From Dipteris shenzhenensis (Eukaryota > Polypodiophyta > Polypodiopsida > Gleicheniales): DNA of 64,000 nt. Every line of letters starts with the position of its first letter. The first letter of the stretch is position 1. Below are positions 48,765 to 59,696 of the stretch, piece by piece. Below the pieces are notes generated by a model, which did no database searches, was not told where the DNA came from, and was given only the letters and a program-made list of their open reading frames with translations. Where the stretch lies: the NCBI GenBank assembly GCA_047967505.1, contig CM106538.1, one strand, 5' to 3'. A program made the translations under genes and the position numbers.

Positions 48765-49590
48765 TCACCAAGCGACCTCTAGATATCTGAGCAATGCTCT
48801 AGACCTGTGCTCTGCTGAGCCTGAAGGAGCCACAACCAAGGTTGGCTCAAGCTGAAATGCTTCTAGGTAAAGTCGCAATAATTGTGGTGTATCTACCAGA
48901 TGATCTTCTTCCAGCCACTTCGCATGCAATGGTGAATAATTCCAAAACTTCACTAGATAGCGATGGGAATCTTTACCTCTGACTTTCCTTTCCGTATGTG
49001 TCAATACTTGCTCTAGAACTAGAATCTCATCAAGTTCCTCAACCTCTGGCTCCATCTTAGAAGGCATATCCTCTGGCACATCTCCCTGAAATGGTGTGAG
49101 AAGACTCACAGGGAAAGCATTGTGAGTCCTCCAAGGATCTAGTAGCTTCAACTTGTAAGCTACATCATTGATCTTCTCTGAAACTTGAAAAGACACCTAG
49201 TATCTCAAACTCAACGTGGGGAACAACTGGTCTTTGCCCCTTTTATTTTTCAGCCTTGCCTTTTCAAAATGCAAATGAACCCAATCACCCTCTGCAAACT
49301 CTAATGCACGGCGGTGACGATCAATTGCTTTCTTTTGCTTTGCCTGAGTCTTCTGGAGAGCTTGTCTAACTTTCTAATATGCTACATCCATGCTCTTGAC
49401 ATAATTGTCGGCCTCAAAAATCTTATCTTTTGTCTGCAAAATTGGGGGGACTTTCTTTCCACCTTCCACAATCTCAAATGGAGCTTTACTTGTGGAGGTA
49501 TGCAGTTATAGGCAAACTCCATTAAAGGCAAAGATTGCCCCATTGTGTCGTATGCTAAGACACATATCGTTTCAAAAGATCAAGCATAGT
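48765..49590 (-). pseudogene. Gypsy integrase C-terminus and chromodomain
   Basis: 48765-49196 holds KINDVAYKLKLLDPWRTHNA, the C-terminal integrase segment (YKL.LP....H.VFHVS). Then come a spacer and ILVLEQVLTHTERKVRG, HRYLVKFWNYSPLHAKWLEE, a chromodomain (YLVKW.....ATWE) that in chromoviruses guides integration to heterochromatin. Just upstream, 49201-49400 reads RRALEFAEGDWVHLHFEKAR in the same orientation after a stop. Confidence 0.82.
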
Positions 49591-49594
49591 GGAA

Positions 49595-49912
49595 TTAGCC
49601 AGTGGAATTAGCCTCTTTGGACTGCCCATTTGTCCGTGCATGAAACGAAGATGAGAACTTCAAAGTAGTGCCCATGTTCTCTCTCCAAAACGAACTCAGC
49701 ATATGTGGATCTCTGTCACTAATGATAGGATGAGGCATATTATGGTACTTGAAGATGTTCTGCATAAACAATCTTGCCATATGATGTGCCGTTGTTATCT
49801 TCTTCCTCACCGGAATGAAATGAGCCTGCTTGTTGAATCTGCTTATCACAGTCCATAGGCCGTCATTCCCCGTAGGTGTTCCAGGAAGACAAAAACAAAA
49901 TCCGTAGCATTG
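49595..49912 (-). pseudogene. Gypsy integrase core, 3' piece
   Basis: Contains PGTPTGNDGLWTVISRFNKQ, AHFIPVRK, MPHPIISDRDPHMLSSFW and FHARTNGQSKEANS, the core of a Gypsy integrase: the Asp of SDRDP and the catalytic Glu region (here QSKEANS for QSE..N). Its 5' piece is at 59968-60263, separated by the Copia A insertion. A one-base frame change lies near 49880. Confidence 0.85.
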
Positions 49913-49917
49913 CTCTC

Positions 49918-50198
49918 TGTTGGGTGTGATAGGCAATGGAAACCCATAAAAAGAGAGATAGAAAGCCAAAAACGAGCTGCTATGATCAAAATGCTGTAAG
50001 TACAAGTGTGGAGGCTCAAGGGAGAGCCAACATAACAAAACCCTAGGGCTAACTGTCCCAACTGGACTAAGTGTCCTAACTGACCTAGATGGTACATAAA
50101 ATAACTGTACCAATAGTCCTAACTGACTACAACTAGGCCTACAAGGCTCATATCAAGGTATAAGTGGCATCTATGGATAGCCCATGAGATGGCCTACA
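49918..50198 (-). repeat. Left (3') LTR of Copia A
   Basis: 281 bp, TGTTGGGTGTG to GGCCTACA. Scattered differences from the right LTR (59697-59967) include a short deletion there. The open frames across it fuse LTR sequence with Gypsy integrase and are not genes. Confidence 0.92.
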
Positions 50199-50285
50199 AA
50201 CCCCCCTCCATGGTATGGGCTGAAGTATCTTGGACAGGATACCCGTAGGGATATAGCAACCTATGACTGTACAGAGTACAATAGA

Positions 50286-50855
50286 TCAAGTTACAAAAGG
50301 TATTAAGTTTAAAGCTTGCTGAAAAGCCTCAAACTTAGGTCGAGGTAGAGCCTTAGTAAAAAGATCTGCCAAGTTGTCTTTAGTGGGAACATAAGACAAC
50401 TCAACATCACCTGCTGATAATCGCTCTCTGACATAGTGATAGTGAACCTCAATGTGCTTTGTGCGAGCATGGAAAATTGGATTCCGTGCAACAGCCAAAG
50501 CACTCTGACTATCAGTGAAGATGACGGTAGGAGCAGCTTGACATGCACAAAGATCTGCAAGTAGCTTCCGAAGCCAAACACACTCCACTGTAGCTGTAAA
50601 AGCTGCTCTGTACTCAGCTTCACAGCTAGAAGTAGCAACTGTACTCTACTTCTTGCTGAACCAAGAAACACATGAAGTACCAAGAAGAAAACAGTTGCCA
50701 CTATGTGACACATGAGTGTGAGAACAACCAGCCCAATCACACTGAGTGAACCCATGCATGACAAGTGAACTATCAGCCCGATAAAGAAGGCCTAAATGCT
50801 GAGTGTCTTTAAGATATCTGAAAACACGCTTCACGACATGCTGTTGGGGTCATGC
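50286..50855 (-). pseudogene. Copia A RNase H part
   Basis: Contains VKRVFRYLKDTQHLGLLYR-like sequence, DWAGCSHTHVSHSGNCFLLG and CVSWFSKK, then a stop, then ECVWLRKLLADL, IFTDSQSALAVARNP, HARTKHIEVHYHYVRE and DLFTKALPRPKF. This is the Copia RNase H and pol C-terminus. Copia B is inserted right after HHWH, at the start of this block. Confidence 0.88.
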
Positions 50856-51062
50856 TGTTGGGGTAAAGGCACATTGCCACCCCTTTTATTAAAGTTATGA
50901 CACCTATGACTGTCTTAAGACAGTCATAGGGGGGAAAAACCTAATCCTAATAAAACTTAAGAGTTTGTGGTGTGGCTCATCACTTCACACCCACATCTAT
51001 TGTGTCACTCCTCTCTCTCACTCTCTCCCCGTTGTACTTCTCCCACTCACCTTCCCCTCTCA
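50856..51062 (+). repeat. 5' LTR of Copia B
   Basis: 207 bp, TGTTGGGGTAAAGG to CCCCTCTCA. It contains the perfect hairpin cctatgactgtcttaagaca followed by gtcatagg. A run of ctctctctcactctctcc lies near the 3' side. Confidence 0.96.
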
Positions 51063-51076
51063 ACTGGTATCAGAGC

Positions 51077-52554
51077 CTACCCCTCCCTCTCTACCCTTGT
51101 CTACCCACTCCCCCTACCTCTTTGCCCTAGTGGCCAGCAGCGCAGCGAGGCAGCGCGGGCTGCAGCGGGCAGCGCATCGCGCAGGCGCCATTTCGCGTGC
51201 CGTACAACAGTACGGACGTACGTCGTCCGTACATCCGTACGAACAGACGTCGGCCGTATAGCCGTACGGACAGCCTTCTACCGTACAGTACGGATCACCG
51301 TACGGACTGTGACAGGGAGTTGCTTCCGGATTTTTTTTTCCGACAGGGAGGTGCATTTTCTGGTTTTGGATCTGCGTCAGAGGAGTACATTTCGAACTCT
51401 CTCCTTGGATCTGTACCCTGCTCAGGTACAGCGAGGAGATTTGGGTTTTACCCGAGGTGCATTGCATTGCATGAAGTACAGCAAGTACTTTCTCAGTTAT
51501 TTTCTTTCTGCGTGGAGGACTTGTGCACAGATATCGGGATTTATGCATCTGACAGAGGATATATGCTTTTACTGGGTTTGAATCTCAGTTTACGGGTGAG
51601 CAGATCATAGGGCTTTTGCCCAGCAGTTGATGCTTTGTATGCCTTGAGGTAGTGTGGTGCCAGAGTGCACACATTTGTCTCGATTTCCGCAGTGTGGAGG
51701 TGACATTTTCTTGCAGGTCACATTTCTTGTGCAACACTCAGAGAACCTCAGTTGAGCCACGCTTGGCCAGGGCGCATCGAGTTTACTCGGTCCCTAACTG
51801 TCCATCGTTGACAGTGCTCAAAAGGTTCCTCATTGAGTGTTTGTACGTTGGGATCTGTGTATGTCATTTCTACACAGGGCAGTATTTGCATTACACTGTT
51901 AGTTGATTTTGTCAGAGAGATTTGCACATTGTATGCCTTATCCCTCATTGTTGAGGTTGTTTTCACTTGGTACAAGTGTCAGATCAAGGGGCTTTTGCCC
52001 AGATTTTGCTTGAGAGCACTTGGGTTACTGTCAAAGATCTTCAGATGCATTTTATTCCCTTGGCAGAAGGGTAATTGCTTGGGATTTATCCCATTTTCTG
52101 TTGCAGGTTTTGTGACAGGCTGAAGTGTCTGGAGCCTTTTTTTTTCAGTGAACAAAACAGTTTATGCCAAGTGGTTTATGCATATTAAATCAGTGCAATA
52201 CCTCGTTTGAGGTGGGAGAAGTGATCAGGACAGCAATGCAGCAGTGTTTTGTGCCTTGTCAGCTGATGATGCACTGTTAAAGCACTTGTGGAGCAGCTGC
52301 AGCATTCTGCAATTACTGTTTTTATGCAGCATTCTGAAATTACTGTTTTTATGCCTATTTGAGCACGGTACAGTGTGTCAGAAGGTACAGTAATTGGAGA
52401 GAAATTTTCTGTTTTGCTGCAGATTTTCTGACAGTAAAAACAGCACTATTGTGAGTGCTCCTGGCTCTTGATAGAGCAGGTTTTTTCTGAGAAATCAGAA
52501 TTTTATTCAGTCTTTTTTTGACTTACAGGAAGTCAGGTACTTTCCTTATCTGAT
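51077..52554 (+). other. Long untranslated leader of Copia B
   Basis: About 1.5 kb between the primer site and the gag start, with overlapping non-conserved frames only. At 51165-51310 it holds a cluster of gtacgg/ccgtac words, many within the palindrome ccgtacgg or near variants, and is rich in CpG. At 52302-52355 there is a short tandem repeat (cagcattctg.aattactgt twice). The leader should hold packaging and dimerisation signals, but none can be named from sequence. Confidence 0.6.
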
Positions 52555-55500
52555 ATGGCATCAGGGGGAAGTGAATCATCAATTCTGAACATAAAGAAGT
52601 TGGAAGGGGCACACAATTATGCATTATGGGCAGAACAATGTTTGAATGTACTTCTGTTAAAGAAGATTTCTAAGCCCATAAGGGTGAAGGGTGTCAAGCC
52701 ATCTGACATGACAAATGATGACTGGGAAGAGCTTGATTTGTCCGCAAGGGCAGCTATCATGCGTACTATTTCTGATACTCTTGTGTTCAATGTTCAGGCT
52801 GAAAAGACCTCTTATGGCCTATGGCAGAGGCTAGCAGAGTTATATGCCCAAAAGAGTTCAGCCAGTAAGGTTTATTGGTTGAAGAAGCTGGTTGATCTTC
52901 GCATGAAGGAAGGTACAGCTATGACCTCACACTTGAGTGAGTTCAATGCCATCTTTACACAGCTTATTGCACAGGGATTGAACCTTGATGAGGAGTTCAA
53001 GGCTACTTTCTTGTTGTGTACCCTCCCTGAGAGTTGGGACACTTTCAAGACCACCCTGTCAAATTCGAATGTCACTCTTATGTATGCTGATGTAGAGAGC
53101 TCTCTCCTTATGGAGGAGATGAGCAGGAAGAATAATGCGAGCAGCAAGTCTTCAAATGCCTTGCAGGTACAGGATAGAGGCAGGACTCAGCAGAAGGGCA
53201 GATCTGCTAGTAAGTCCAAATCCCGCAGTCAGTCCCGTGGTAAAAAGGATATTGAATGCTTTTATTGTGGCAAGAAGGGACATGTGAAGTCTAAGTGCTT
53301 CAAGTTTATACGGGATCAGAAAGCCAAGAAGGCTGAGGCAAAGGATGCAGGCAGTGGAAGCAAAGGCAAAGGCAAGGCCAAGGTAGATGACTTGGATGCA
53401 GTGAATGTTGCAGCAGAGGACAGTGACAGTGACAGACATGATGTTTTATGCTCTTCTGCTGTAATTGCACATACCTTGGTTATTGATGGCCATGACATGC
53501 ACACCTGGCTCTTGGATTCAGGTGCTTCTTTTCATGTTACTCCTCATAGGGAGTGGTTTACTTCCTACACAGGTACTCATGGAGTTGTTCACCTTGGGAA
53601 CAACTATGCATGTCAGATTGCAGGGATTGGCAGTATACAGATAGTGTTCCCTGATGGACGCACATTTATGCTTGATGGTGTTGGCCATGTGCCGCAAATC
53701 AAGAAAAATCTGATTAGCACTGGCTTATTGGATGACAGTGGTTACCACACCACATTTGGGGATTCCAAATGGGTGATTACTGATGGCCAGGTTGTAGTGG
53801 CTGAGGGTTTTAAGAGTGATACCTTGTACCCTCTTTATGTTTCCAGTGTGGGTAATCATGTTGTTGCCATAACCGAGCTGCCAAAGGTTTCATTGTGGCA
53901 TAGCCGGTTGGGACACATGTCTGTTAAAGGAATGCAAGAACTATCACGTTTGGGTTATCTGCCGTCTCTTTCTTTTTCAGATTTGCCTACTTGTGATCAT
54001 TGCATATTTGGCAAGCATTCTGTGACTCCTCATAAGAGGAGAACTCCCCAGAATAGAGCACCGCTTGATCTAGTGCACACTGATTTGTGTGAGATGCCAC
54101 AGTTATCACTAGGGGGTGCAAAGTATTTCATTACTTTTATTGATGATGCCACACGCAAAGTGTGGGTCTATTTCTTGAAGCATAAAAGCGATGCCTTAGA
54201 TGCTTTCAAGAAGTTTGTCGCTCAAGTTGAGAATCGGACAGGTCGCAGGCTGAAATGCCTCAGATCCGATAATGGGGGTGAGTATGTGTCACATGCTTTT
54301 GTGCAGTTTTGCGAAGCTAAGGGCATCAAACAGGAACTCACAGCCCCTCATAATGCATCTCAAAATGGTGTAAGTGAGCGAATGAATCGAACTATTCAGG
54401 AGAAGGTTCGATGTATGTTGTCTTATGCTGCATTGCCCCATGGCTTTTGGGCAGAAGCCGTACAAACAGCAGTTCACATTATTAACAGGTCGCCAAACAA
54501 GGCTTTGGAGTTGAAAGTGCCAGAGGAAGTGTGGTCTGGCAAGCCACCCTCATATAAGCACTTACGTGTATTTGGCTGCGAGTGCTTTGCTCATGTACGC
54601 AAAGAACTGCGCACCAAACTGGAGCCAAAGTCTATCAGATGCATCTTTATGGGTTATGGTGACGAAGGTGAAATGGGGTACAGGTTATGGGATCCCGTTA
54701 AACGGAAGATTATACGCAGCAATGATGTCATCTTTAAAGAGGATAGTGTACACAAGGAACCCGTGCAACCTGTGGAATACAGGAGGGTTATTTATGATGA
54801 TGTTGGACAGCATAGAATGCCCATTTATATGCAGCAGCAGACTGCTGCAGATAACCCTGTTCAAGAGGGTATACAGGCTGAAAATCAGCCAGATAATCTT
54901 GCCAATGATGCACCACTGAATATGCCAGCAAATGGGGCTGTAGAACAGCCAGATATGGTGGTACAGCCACCCGTCATGCATGACGAACAGGCTGGACAGC
55001 AGCCTAATCCGGAACATTTTGTTAGGAGGAGCACCCGTGTACAACGGCCTCCTGCCAGGTTTGTTCCAGGAGCCAATAATGTGGCTGATTTTATTATGCT
55101 GACAGATTGTGGTGAGCCTTCCAGCTTCAAGGAAGCTATGGGAAGAACAGAGAAAAGGAAGTGGGAGAAAGCCATGCAGTCAGAAATGGACTCCTTACTT
55201 CAAAATGATACATGGGACTTGGTGCAGCTACCTGCAGGCAGAAAGGTTTTGCCATGTAAGTGGGTTTACAAAGTCAAAGTGGATTCAAATGCTTTACCGA
55301 GGTATAAAGCCAGATTGGTTGCCAAGGGATTTAAGCAGGAGAAAGGTATTGACTTTGATGAGATCTTTTCCCCTGTAGTCAAGATGACTACTTTGAGAGC
55401 AATGTTAGCTCTTGTTGCTCATGAGGACATGGATGTATGTCAGATGGATGTGAAGACTGCTTTTCTTCACGGAGATCTACATGATGAGATCTATATGAGT

Positions 55501-56505
55501 CAGCCAGAGGGATATGCTGTTAAAGGGAAAGAGCAGCTTGTGTGTAAGCTCAAGAGGAGCTTGTATGGACTCAAGCAGGCACCAAGAGAATGGTACAAGA
55601 AGTTTGATGCCTTTATGCAGTCCCAAGGGTATCATAGGTGTGAGACCGATCATTGCTTGTACACTAAACGGGCAAAGGATGGCAGTTTGATGCTACTCAT
55701 TCTATATGTGGATGACATGCTGATTGCCAGTAAATCTCAGCTTGAGATTAGTGCTTTAAAGAAACAACTGCATAAGTCTTTTGACATGAAAGACTTGGGT
55801 GATGCAAACCATATTCTTGGCATGCGGATTACTCGTGACAGGTCCAAGGGACTTTTGTTTTTGTCACAAAAGGAGTACATTGACAAAGTACTGCAGAGGT
55901 TTAAAATGGAGGGGGGGAAGTCTATTAGTACCCCATTGCCTCCACATTTAAAACTTAGCAGTAAGGACAGCCCCAGATCAGATGATGATAAGGTTGAGAT
56001 GGCCAAGGTTCCGTATGCATCTGCAGTTGGTTCTTTGATGTATGCCATGGTTGCCACTCGTCCGGATATTGCTTTTGCGGTGGGAGTCATCAGCAGGTAT
56101 ATGGCAAATCCAGGCAAGCGGCATTGGGAAGCAGTGAAAGGTGTCTTGAGGTATCTCAAGGGTACCAAAGACTTGTGCATATGCTATGGTAGGCAGGATG
56201 CATTGGTGCATGGTTTTACAGATTCAGACTATGCAGGGAATGCAGATAATCGGAAATCTACTACCGGTTATATTTTCACATTTGCAGGAGGTGCTATATC
56301 ATGGGTGTCTCGGTTGCATAAATGCGTTGCACTGTCAACCACTGAAGCTGAATATGTTGCAGCCATTGCAAGGAAGCAATATGGCTTACTCGGCTGGTGG
56401 GAGACTTGGGCATTACAGGAGATATGCCAGTTTTGCATTGTGATAGTGAGAGTGCTATCATGTTGGCAAAGAATCCGGTCTTTCATCAAAAGACCAAGCA
56501 CATAG
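52555..56505 (+). CDS. Copia B gag-pol polyprotein, 1316 codons, frameshifted in RNase H
   Basis: One frame encodes gag (residues 1-230), a CCHC knuckle (CFYCGKKGHVKSKC, about 235-248), protease (WLLDSGASFHVT, about 317), GAG-pre-integrase (LWHSRLGHMS, about 445), the integrase core with Asp in VHTDLCEM (about 504), Asp in SDNGGEY (about 570) and Glu in GVSERMNR (about 605), RT (KWVYKVKV, about 901; MDVKTAFLHGDLHDEIY, about 963; YVDDMLIAS, about 1051) and RNase H (DSDYAGN, about 1223; STTEAEYVAAI, about 1260). After AAI the frame shifts near 56368 into an unrelated tail. No stop separates gag from pol, as usual in Copia. The start ATG follows the leader and matches the gag start of Copia C. 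Confidence 0.96.
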   Translation: MASGGSESSILNIKKLEGAHNYALWAEQCLNVLLLKKISKPIRVKGVKPSDMTNDDWEELDLSARAAIMRTISDTLVFNVQAEKTSYGLWQRLAELYAQKSSASKVYWLKKLVDLRMKEGTAMTSHLSEFNAIFTQLIAQGLNLDEEFKATFLLCTLPESWDTFKTTLSNSNVTLMYADVESSLLMEEMSRKNNASSKSSNALQVQDRGRTQQKGRSASKSKSRSQSRGKKDIECFYCGKKGHVKSKCFKFIRDQKAKKAEAKDAGSGSKGKGKAKVDDLDAVNVAAEDSDSDRHDVLCSSAVIAHTLVIDGHDMHTWLLDSGASFHVTPHREWFTSYTGTHGVVHLGNNYACQIAGIGSIQIVFPDGRTFMLDGVGHVPQIKKNLISTGLLDDSGYHTTFGDSKWVITDGQVVVAEGFKSDTLYPLYVSSVGNHVVAITELPKVSLWHSRLGHMSVKGMQELSRLGYLPSLSFSDLPTCDHCIFGKHSVTPHKRRTPQNRAPLDLVHTDLCEMPQLSLGGAKYFITFIDDATRKVWVYFLKHKSDALDAFKKFVAQVENRTGRRLKCLRSDNGGEYVSHAFVQFCEAKGIKQELTAPHNASQNGVSERMNRTIQEKVRCMLSYAALPHGFWAEAVQTAVHIINRSPNKALELKVPEEVWSGKPPSYKHLRVFGCECFAHVRKELRTKLEPKSIRCIFMGYGDEGEMGYRLWDPVKRKIIRSNDVIFKEDSVHKEPVQPVEYRRVIYDDVGQHRMPIYMQQQTAADNPVQEGIQAENQPDNLANDAPLNMPANGAVEQPDMVVQPPVMHDEQAGQQPNPEHFVRRSTRVQRPPARFVPGANNVADFIMLTDCGEPSSFKEAMGRTEKRKWEKAMQSEMDSLLQNDTWDLVQLPAGRKVLPCKWVYKVKVDSNALPRYKARLVAKGFKQEKGIDFDEIFSPVVKMTTLRAMLALVAHEDMDVCQMDVKTAFLHGDLHDEIYMSQPEGYAVKGKEQLVCKLKRSLYGLKQAPREWYKKFDAFMQSQGYHRCETDHCLYTKRAKDGSLMLLILYVDDMLIASKSQLEISALKKQLHKSFDMKDLGDANHILGMRITRDRSKGLLFLSQKEYIDKVLQRFKMEGGKSISTPLPPHLKLSSKDSPRSDDDKVEMAKVPYASAVGSLMYAMVATRPDIAFAVGVISRYMANPGKRHWEAVKGVLRYLKGTKDLCICYGRQDALVHGFTDSDYAGNADNRKSTTGYIFTFAGGAISWVSRLHKCVALSTTEAEYVAAIARKQYGLLGWWETWALQEICQFCIVIVRVLSCWQRIRSFIKRPST

Positions 56506-56657
56506 ATGTGAAATATCATTTCATCAGGGAGGTACTGGAAGACAAGCGACTTGAGCTTGTGAAGGTGCATATTGATGATAATCCTGCAGATTTACTCACT
56601 AAGAGCTTGCCTACAGAGCGGTTTGCACATTGCCGCCACATCATGGGATTAGGATGA
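56373..56657 (+). CDS. Copia B RNase H C-terminal end, out of frame with the rest of pol
   Basis: The next frame reads CKEAIWLTRLVGDLG, LHCDSESAIMLAKNPVFHQK, KHIDVKYHFIREVL, KVHIDDNPADLLTKSLPTER, then stops at 56657. Compared with Copia C (ATEGCKEAIW), the sequence between AAI and CKEA has lost a few bases; a 7-base loss fits. The RNase H C-terminal half, with its later catalytic Asp (HCDSESA), is therefore not fused to RT unless the ribosome shifts or the break is an assembly error. Confidence 0.88.
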   Translation, partial: EAIWLTRLVGDLGITGDMPVLHCDSESAIMLAKNPVFHQKTKHIDVKYHFIREVLEDKRLELVKVHIDDNPADLLTKSLPTERFAHCRHIMGLG

Positions 56658-56757
56658 GATCACTCTTATTTTATGGTCTTGTATACAGTAACTGTATATT
56701 GCTGTAATTTTTTATTCTTTTCTCCCCTTTAGGCATATTGGCCTTTAGGTGGGAGGT

Positions 56758-56964
56758 TGTTGGGGTAAAGGCACATTGCCACCCCTTTTATTAAAGTTGT
56801 GACACCTATGACTGTCTTAAGACAGTCATAGGGGGGAAAAACCTAATCCTAATAAAACTTAAGAGTTTGTGGTGTGGCTCATCACTTCACACCCACATCT
56901 ATTGTGTCACTCCTCTCTCTCACTCTCTCCCCGTTGTACTTCTCCCACTCACCTTCCCCTCTCA
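56758..56964 (+). repeat. 3' LTR of Copia B
   Basis: 207 bp, identical to the 5' LTR but for one visible A/G change, followed directly by the target duplication catgc. Confidence 0.96.
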
Positions 56965-56969
56965 CATGC

Positions 56970-59590
56970 CAATGGTGCATAGATGGACTGTGCATATATC
57001 TGCTCAACTGTGAGACAACATACTGTAGATCAGGTCTTGTATGGCATAGGTAAATCAAACAACCAACTGCCTGCTGATAGAGAGTGACATCACATGTACC
57101 GCTGCCATCCTCAGAAGAGAAGTGAAAACCAGTCTCTAATGGTGTGGATACTGGCTTACAATCCTCAAACTGAAAACGCTGCAAAAGCTGTCCAATTTAC
57201 TTGGATTGTGACATCAAAATGCCCCCCTCACTGCTAGCAAATTGGATGCCGAGATAGTAGTGCAGAAGACCAAGATCAGACATAGCAAATGTCTGCTGCA
57301 AATCAATTTTAAAATCTGCAATTTGCTGAGCATGTGTCCCAATCACAAGCATGTCATCCACATAAAGGACTAAAATCAGCAAATCTGTCCCATGCTTGCG
57401 GATGTAAAGGGTAGCCTATGTAGGGCTGTTCTGAAAGCCAAGTGTGAGCAAATGAGAATGAATTCTCGAATACCAAGCCCGAGGTGCCAGCTTCAATCCA
57501 TAGAGGGCCTTTTTCAAGTGGCATACCTTGCTTTCAGAACCTTCAACCTCAAAGCTAGGAGGTTGGGAAACATAGACCTCTTCCTGCAAATGCCCATGAA
57601 GGAAAGCTGTCTTAATATCAAGCTGATGTATCTGCCAATGAAAGTGGGCAGCAAAGGCAACAACAATGTGAATGGTAGTGATCCTGAAAGTGGGAGCAAA
57701 AGTCTCCTCAAAGTCGATGCCATGTTGTGAGCATAGCCCTCAGCAACAAGACGGGCTTTGTAACGGTCCACCGAACCATCAGCTTTCTGTTTGATCTTGT
57801 AAACCCACTTAGTTCCAATGGCATTCTTGCCATGAGGCAAATCACACAACTCCCAAGTGTCATTCTGATGGATAGAATCCAATTCAGCTTGCATGGCCTT
57901 CATCCAACAATCATTCTGAAAGGCATCTTGATGACATAAGGGCTCTTCATTGCATGCGATAGCAACCAAAGCATAAGCAACAAAACTAGCATGCTCTTTC
58001 TGGACAGCTGCTCTCGTACGGGTTGGCAGAGGAGTGTCTTGTTTGCTGTCTTTTAAGGTGTCAAGGAGCCTACGGGGTACCTTTTTAGGCTCCTGAATTT
58101 CTGCTCTTTCCTGGTCAAGAGCCCTGTGCAAATGATCCTGATCAATGATAAGCATATCAGTCTGAATTTCTGGCTGCACATGTGGCTGCAAACGACCATA
58201 GATGGAGGAGGTACAACCTCAGATGTAACATCATCCCAAGCATTGGATGGAAACAAAGGCATCAAGCTGTCAAATATGTTTGGGGCATCAACAACAGGCT
58301 GCTTTTGACAGTCCAGCAAAGGCATAGTGGAAGATTCATCAAACACAACATCCCGACTGACAAAACACTTGCCCGTGCGGGGCTGATATAGCTTATAGCC
58401 CTGCTCTCTGAACTAAACCCAAGAAAAATGCATTTAACAGCTTTATCATCCAATTGAGTGCGTCTCTGTGAAGGCACACGAGCATAAGCTAAGCATCCAA
58501 AAGTCCTCATGTGGGAAATGCGAGGCTTATGACCCGTCCAAGCCTCATAAGGTGTGATAGTCTGCAATGCCTTTGTAGGACATCTATTCAAGATGTAATT
58601 TGCACACATGACCGCATCCAACCACAACTTATTAGGCAAATGTTTGCCTTTCAACATGCGTCTGGCCATTTCCATCATTGATCTATTCTTCTGCTAAGCC
58701 ATGGGATTCTGTTGAGGAGTATAAGGCAACGTGCATCGATGATTGATGCCACGAGAAGCCAAAAAAACAGCAAACTTCTTCGACATGTATTCACCCCCCC
58801 TGTCTCTATTAATGTGAGAAATGTGCAGCCCACTCTCATTCTCAGCCAAGGAAATAAAGTGCTTGAAGCATGAAGAAACATTAGATTTGGATTTCAATGC
58901 GAAAATCCAAGTATACCTAGTGAAATCATCAATAAAAGTAACAAAATAGTAGAATCCCCCAAGAGCTGCAACCCTCATGGGTCCACAAACATCACTATGA
59001 ACCAGATAAAGCTTGCATGAAGCACCAACTCTTCCATCCTTGGGAAACGCAGCACGGTGCATCTTACCAAGTAAGCATGGTTCACCAACGGCATATGCAT
59101 TCACAACCATATCTTCCTTATATAACTTCACGAGGGCTCCAAAATTGAGGTGTCCAAACCTTTGATGCCACAAATGAGTATCTTCCATGGTAGAATCAAT
59201 AGCAAAGGCACGTGCATCGACAAGTGCAGCATCATCATCTGAACATCTGTCATAAGCATCAAGTCTATAAAGACCGCTAGACAATGTGCCAGCCAAAACC
59301 AGGGTAAAGGCTTGTGTAGCATCATACACTGCACACCTCACACCATCAAAAATAACTTGAAAGCCACATGTAGCAATGGCTGAAATAGAAATGAGGTTCT
59401 TACGAATGCTTGGAACATAAAGCACATGCTCTACACTGACAATACCACCAAAGTCAGAAGTAAGAGCAACTTGCCCAATACCTTTCACGGTATATGATGC
59501 ATTATTGGCACATGTGACACTGCCCCCCTTAGTTGTAAGCTCCAATGAGCTGAATAACTTTCCGTAGGAAGTGATGTGCTTGCTAGCACC
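56970..59590 (-). pseudogene. Copia A protease end, integrase and reverse transcriptase, frameshifted
   Basis: 58694-59545: VEHVLYVPSIRKNLIS, HLWHQRFGHLNFG, VHSDVCGPM, FVTFIDDFTRYTWIF and NRDRGGEYMS, ending at a stop after PQQNPMA. 58262-58678: MARRMLKGKHLPNKLW, CIFLGFSSESRA. 57514-58191: RT start with TKWVYKIKQKADGSVDRYKA. 57197-57382: YVDDMLVIGTHAQQ catalytic motif. 56970-57184: QFEDCKPVSTPL, GCLIYLCHTRPDLQ. The last piece ends at HHWH, at the Copia B insertion site. The frame is lost at several points. Confidence 0.88.
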
Positions 59591-59696
59591 ACTAAAAAAC
59601 TGTCAAAACAGCTCCAATGGCGAGGACAATGCTCGGGGAGGCTGCCAATGGCTAGAGGGTTGAACCCTAACTTGCTCTGATACAACTGTTGAGTGT

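Larger units (their letters stand above)
50856..56964 (+). mobile_element. Young Ty1/Copia element B, nearly intact, nested in Copia A
   Basis: 207-bp LTRs at 50856-51062 and 56758-56964 differ at one position that I can see (ttaaagttatg versus ttaaagttgtg). The target duplication is catgc (50851-50855 and 56965-56969). The primer-binding site tggtatcagagc is at 51065-51076 and the polypurine tract ggtgggaggt at 56748-56757. A single gag-pol frame of 1316 codons is followed by a frameshifted RNase H end. The untranslated leader is about 1.5 kb. It is the youngest insertion of the nest. Confidence 0.97.

Noticed and set aside
50967-51581. 204-codon frame in the Copia B leader
   Set aside because: It starts in the LTR, crosses the primer-binding site and has no recognised domain; overlapping frames of similar length exist.
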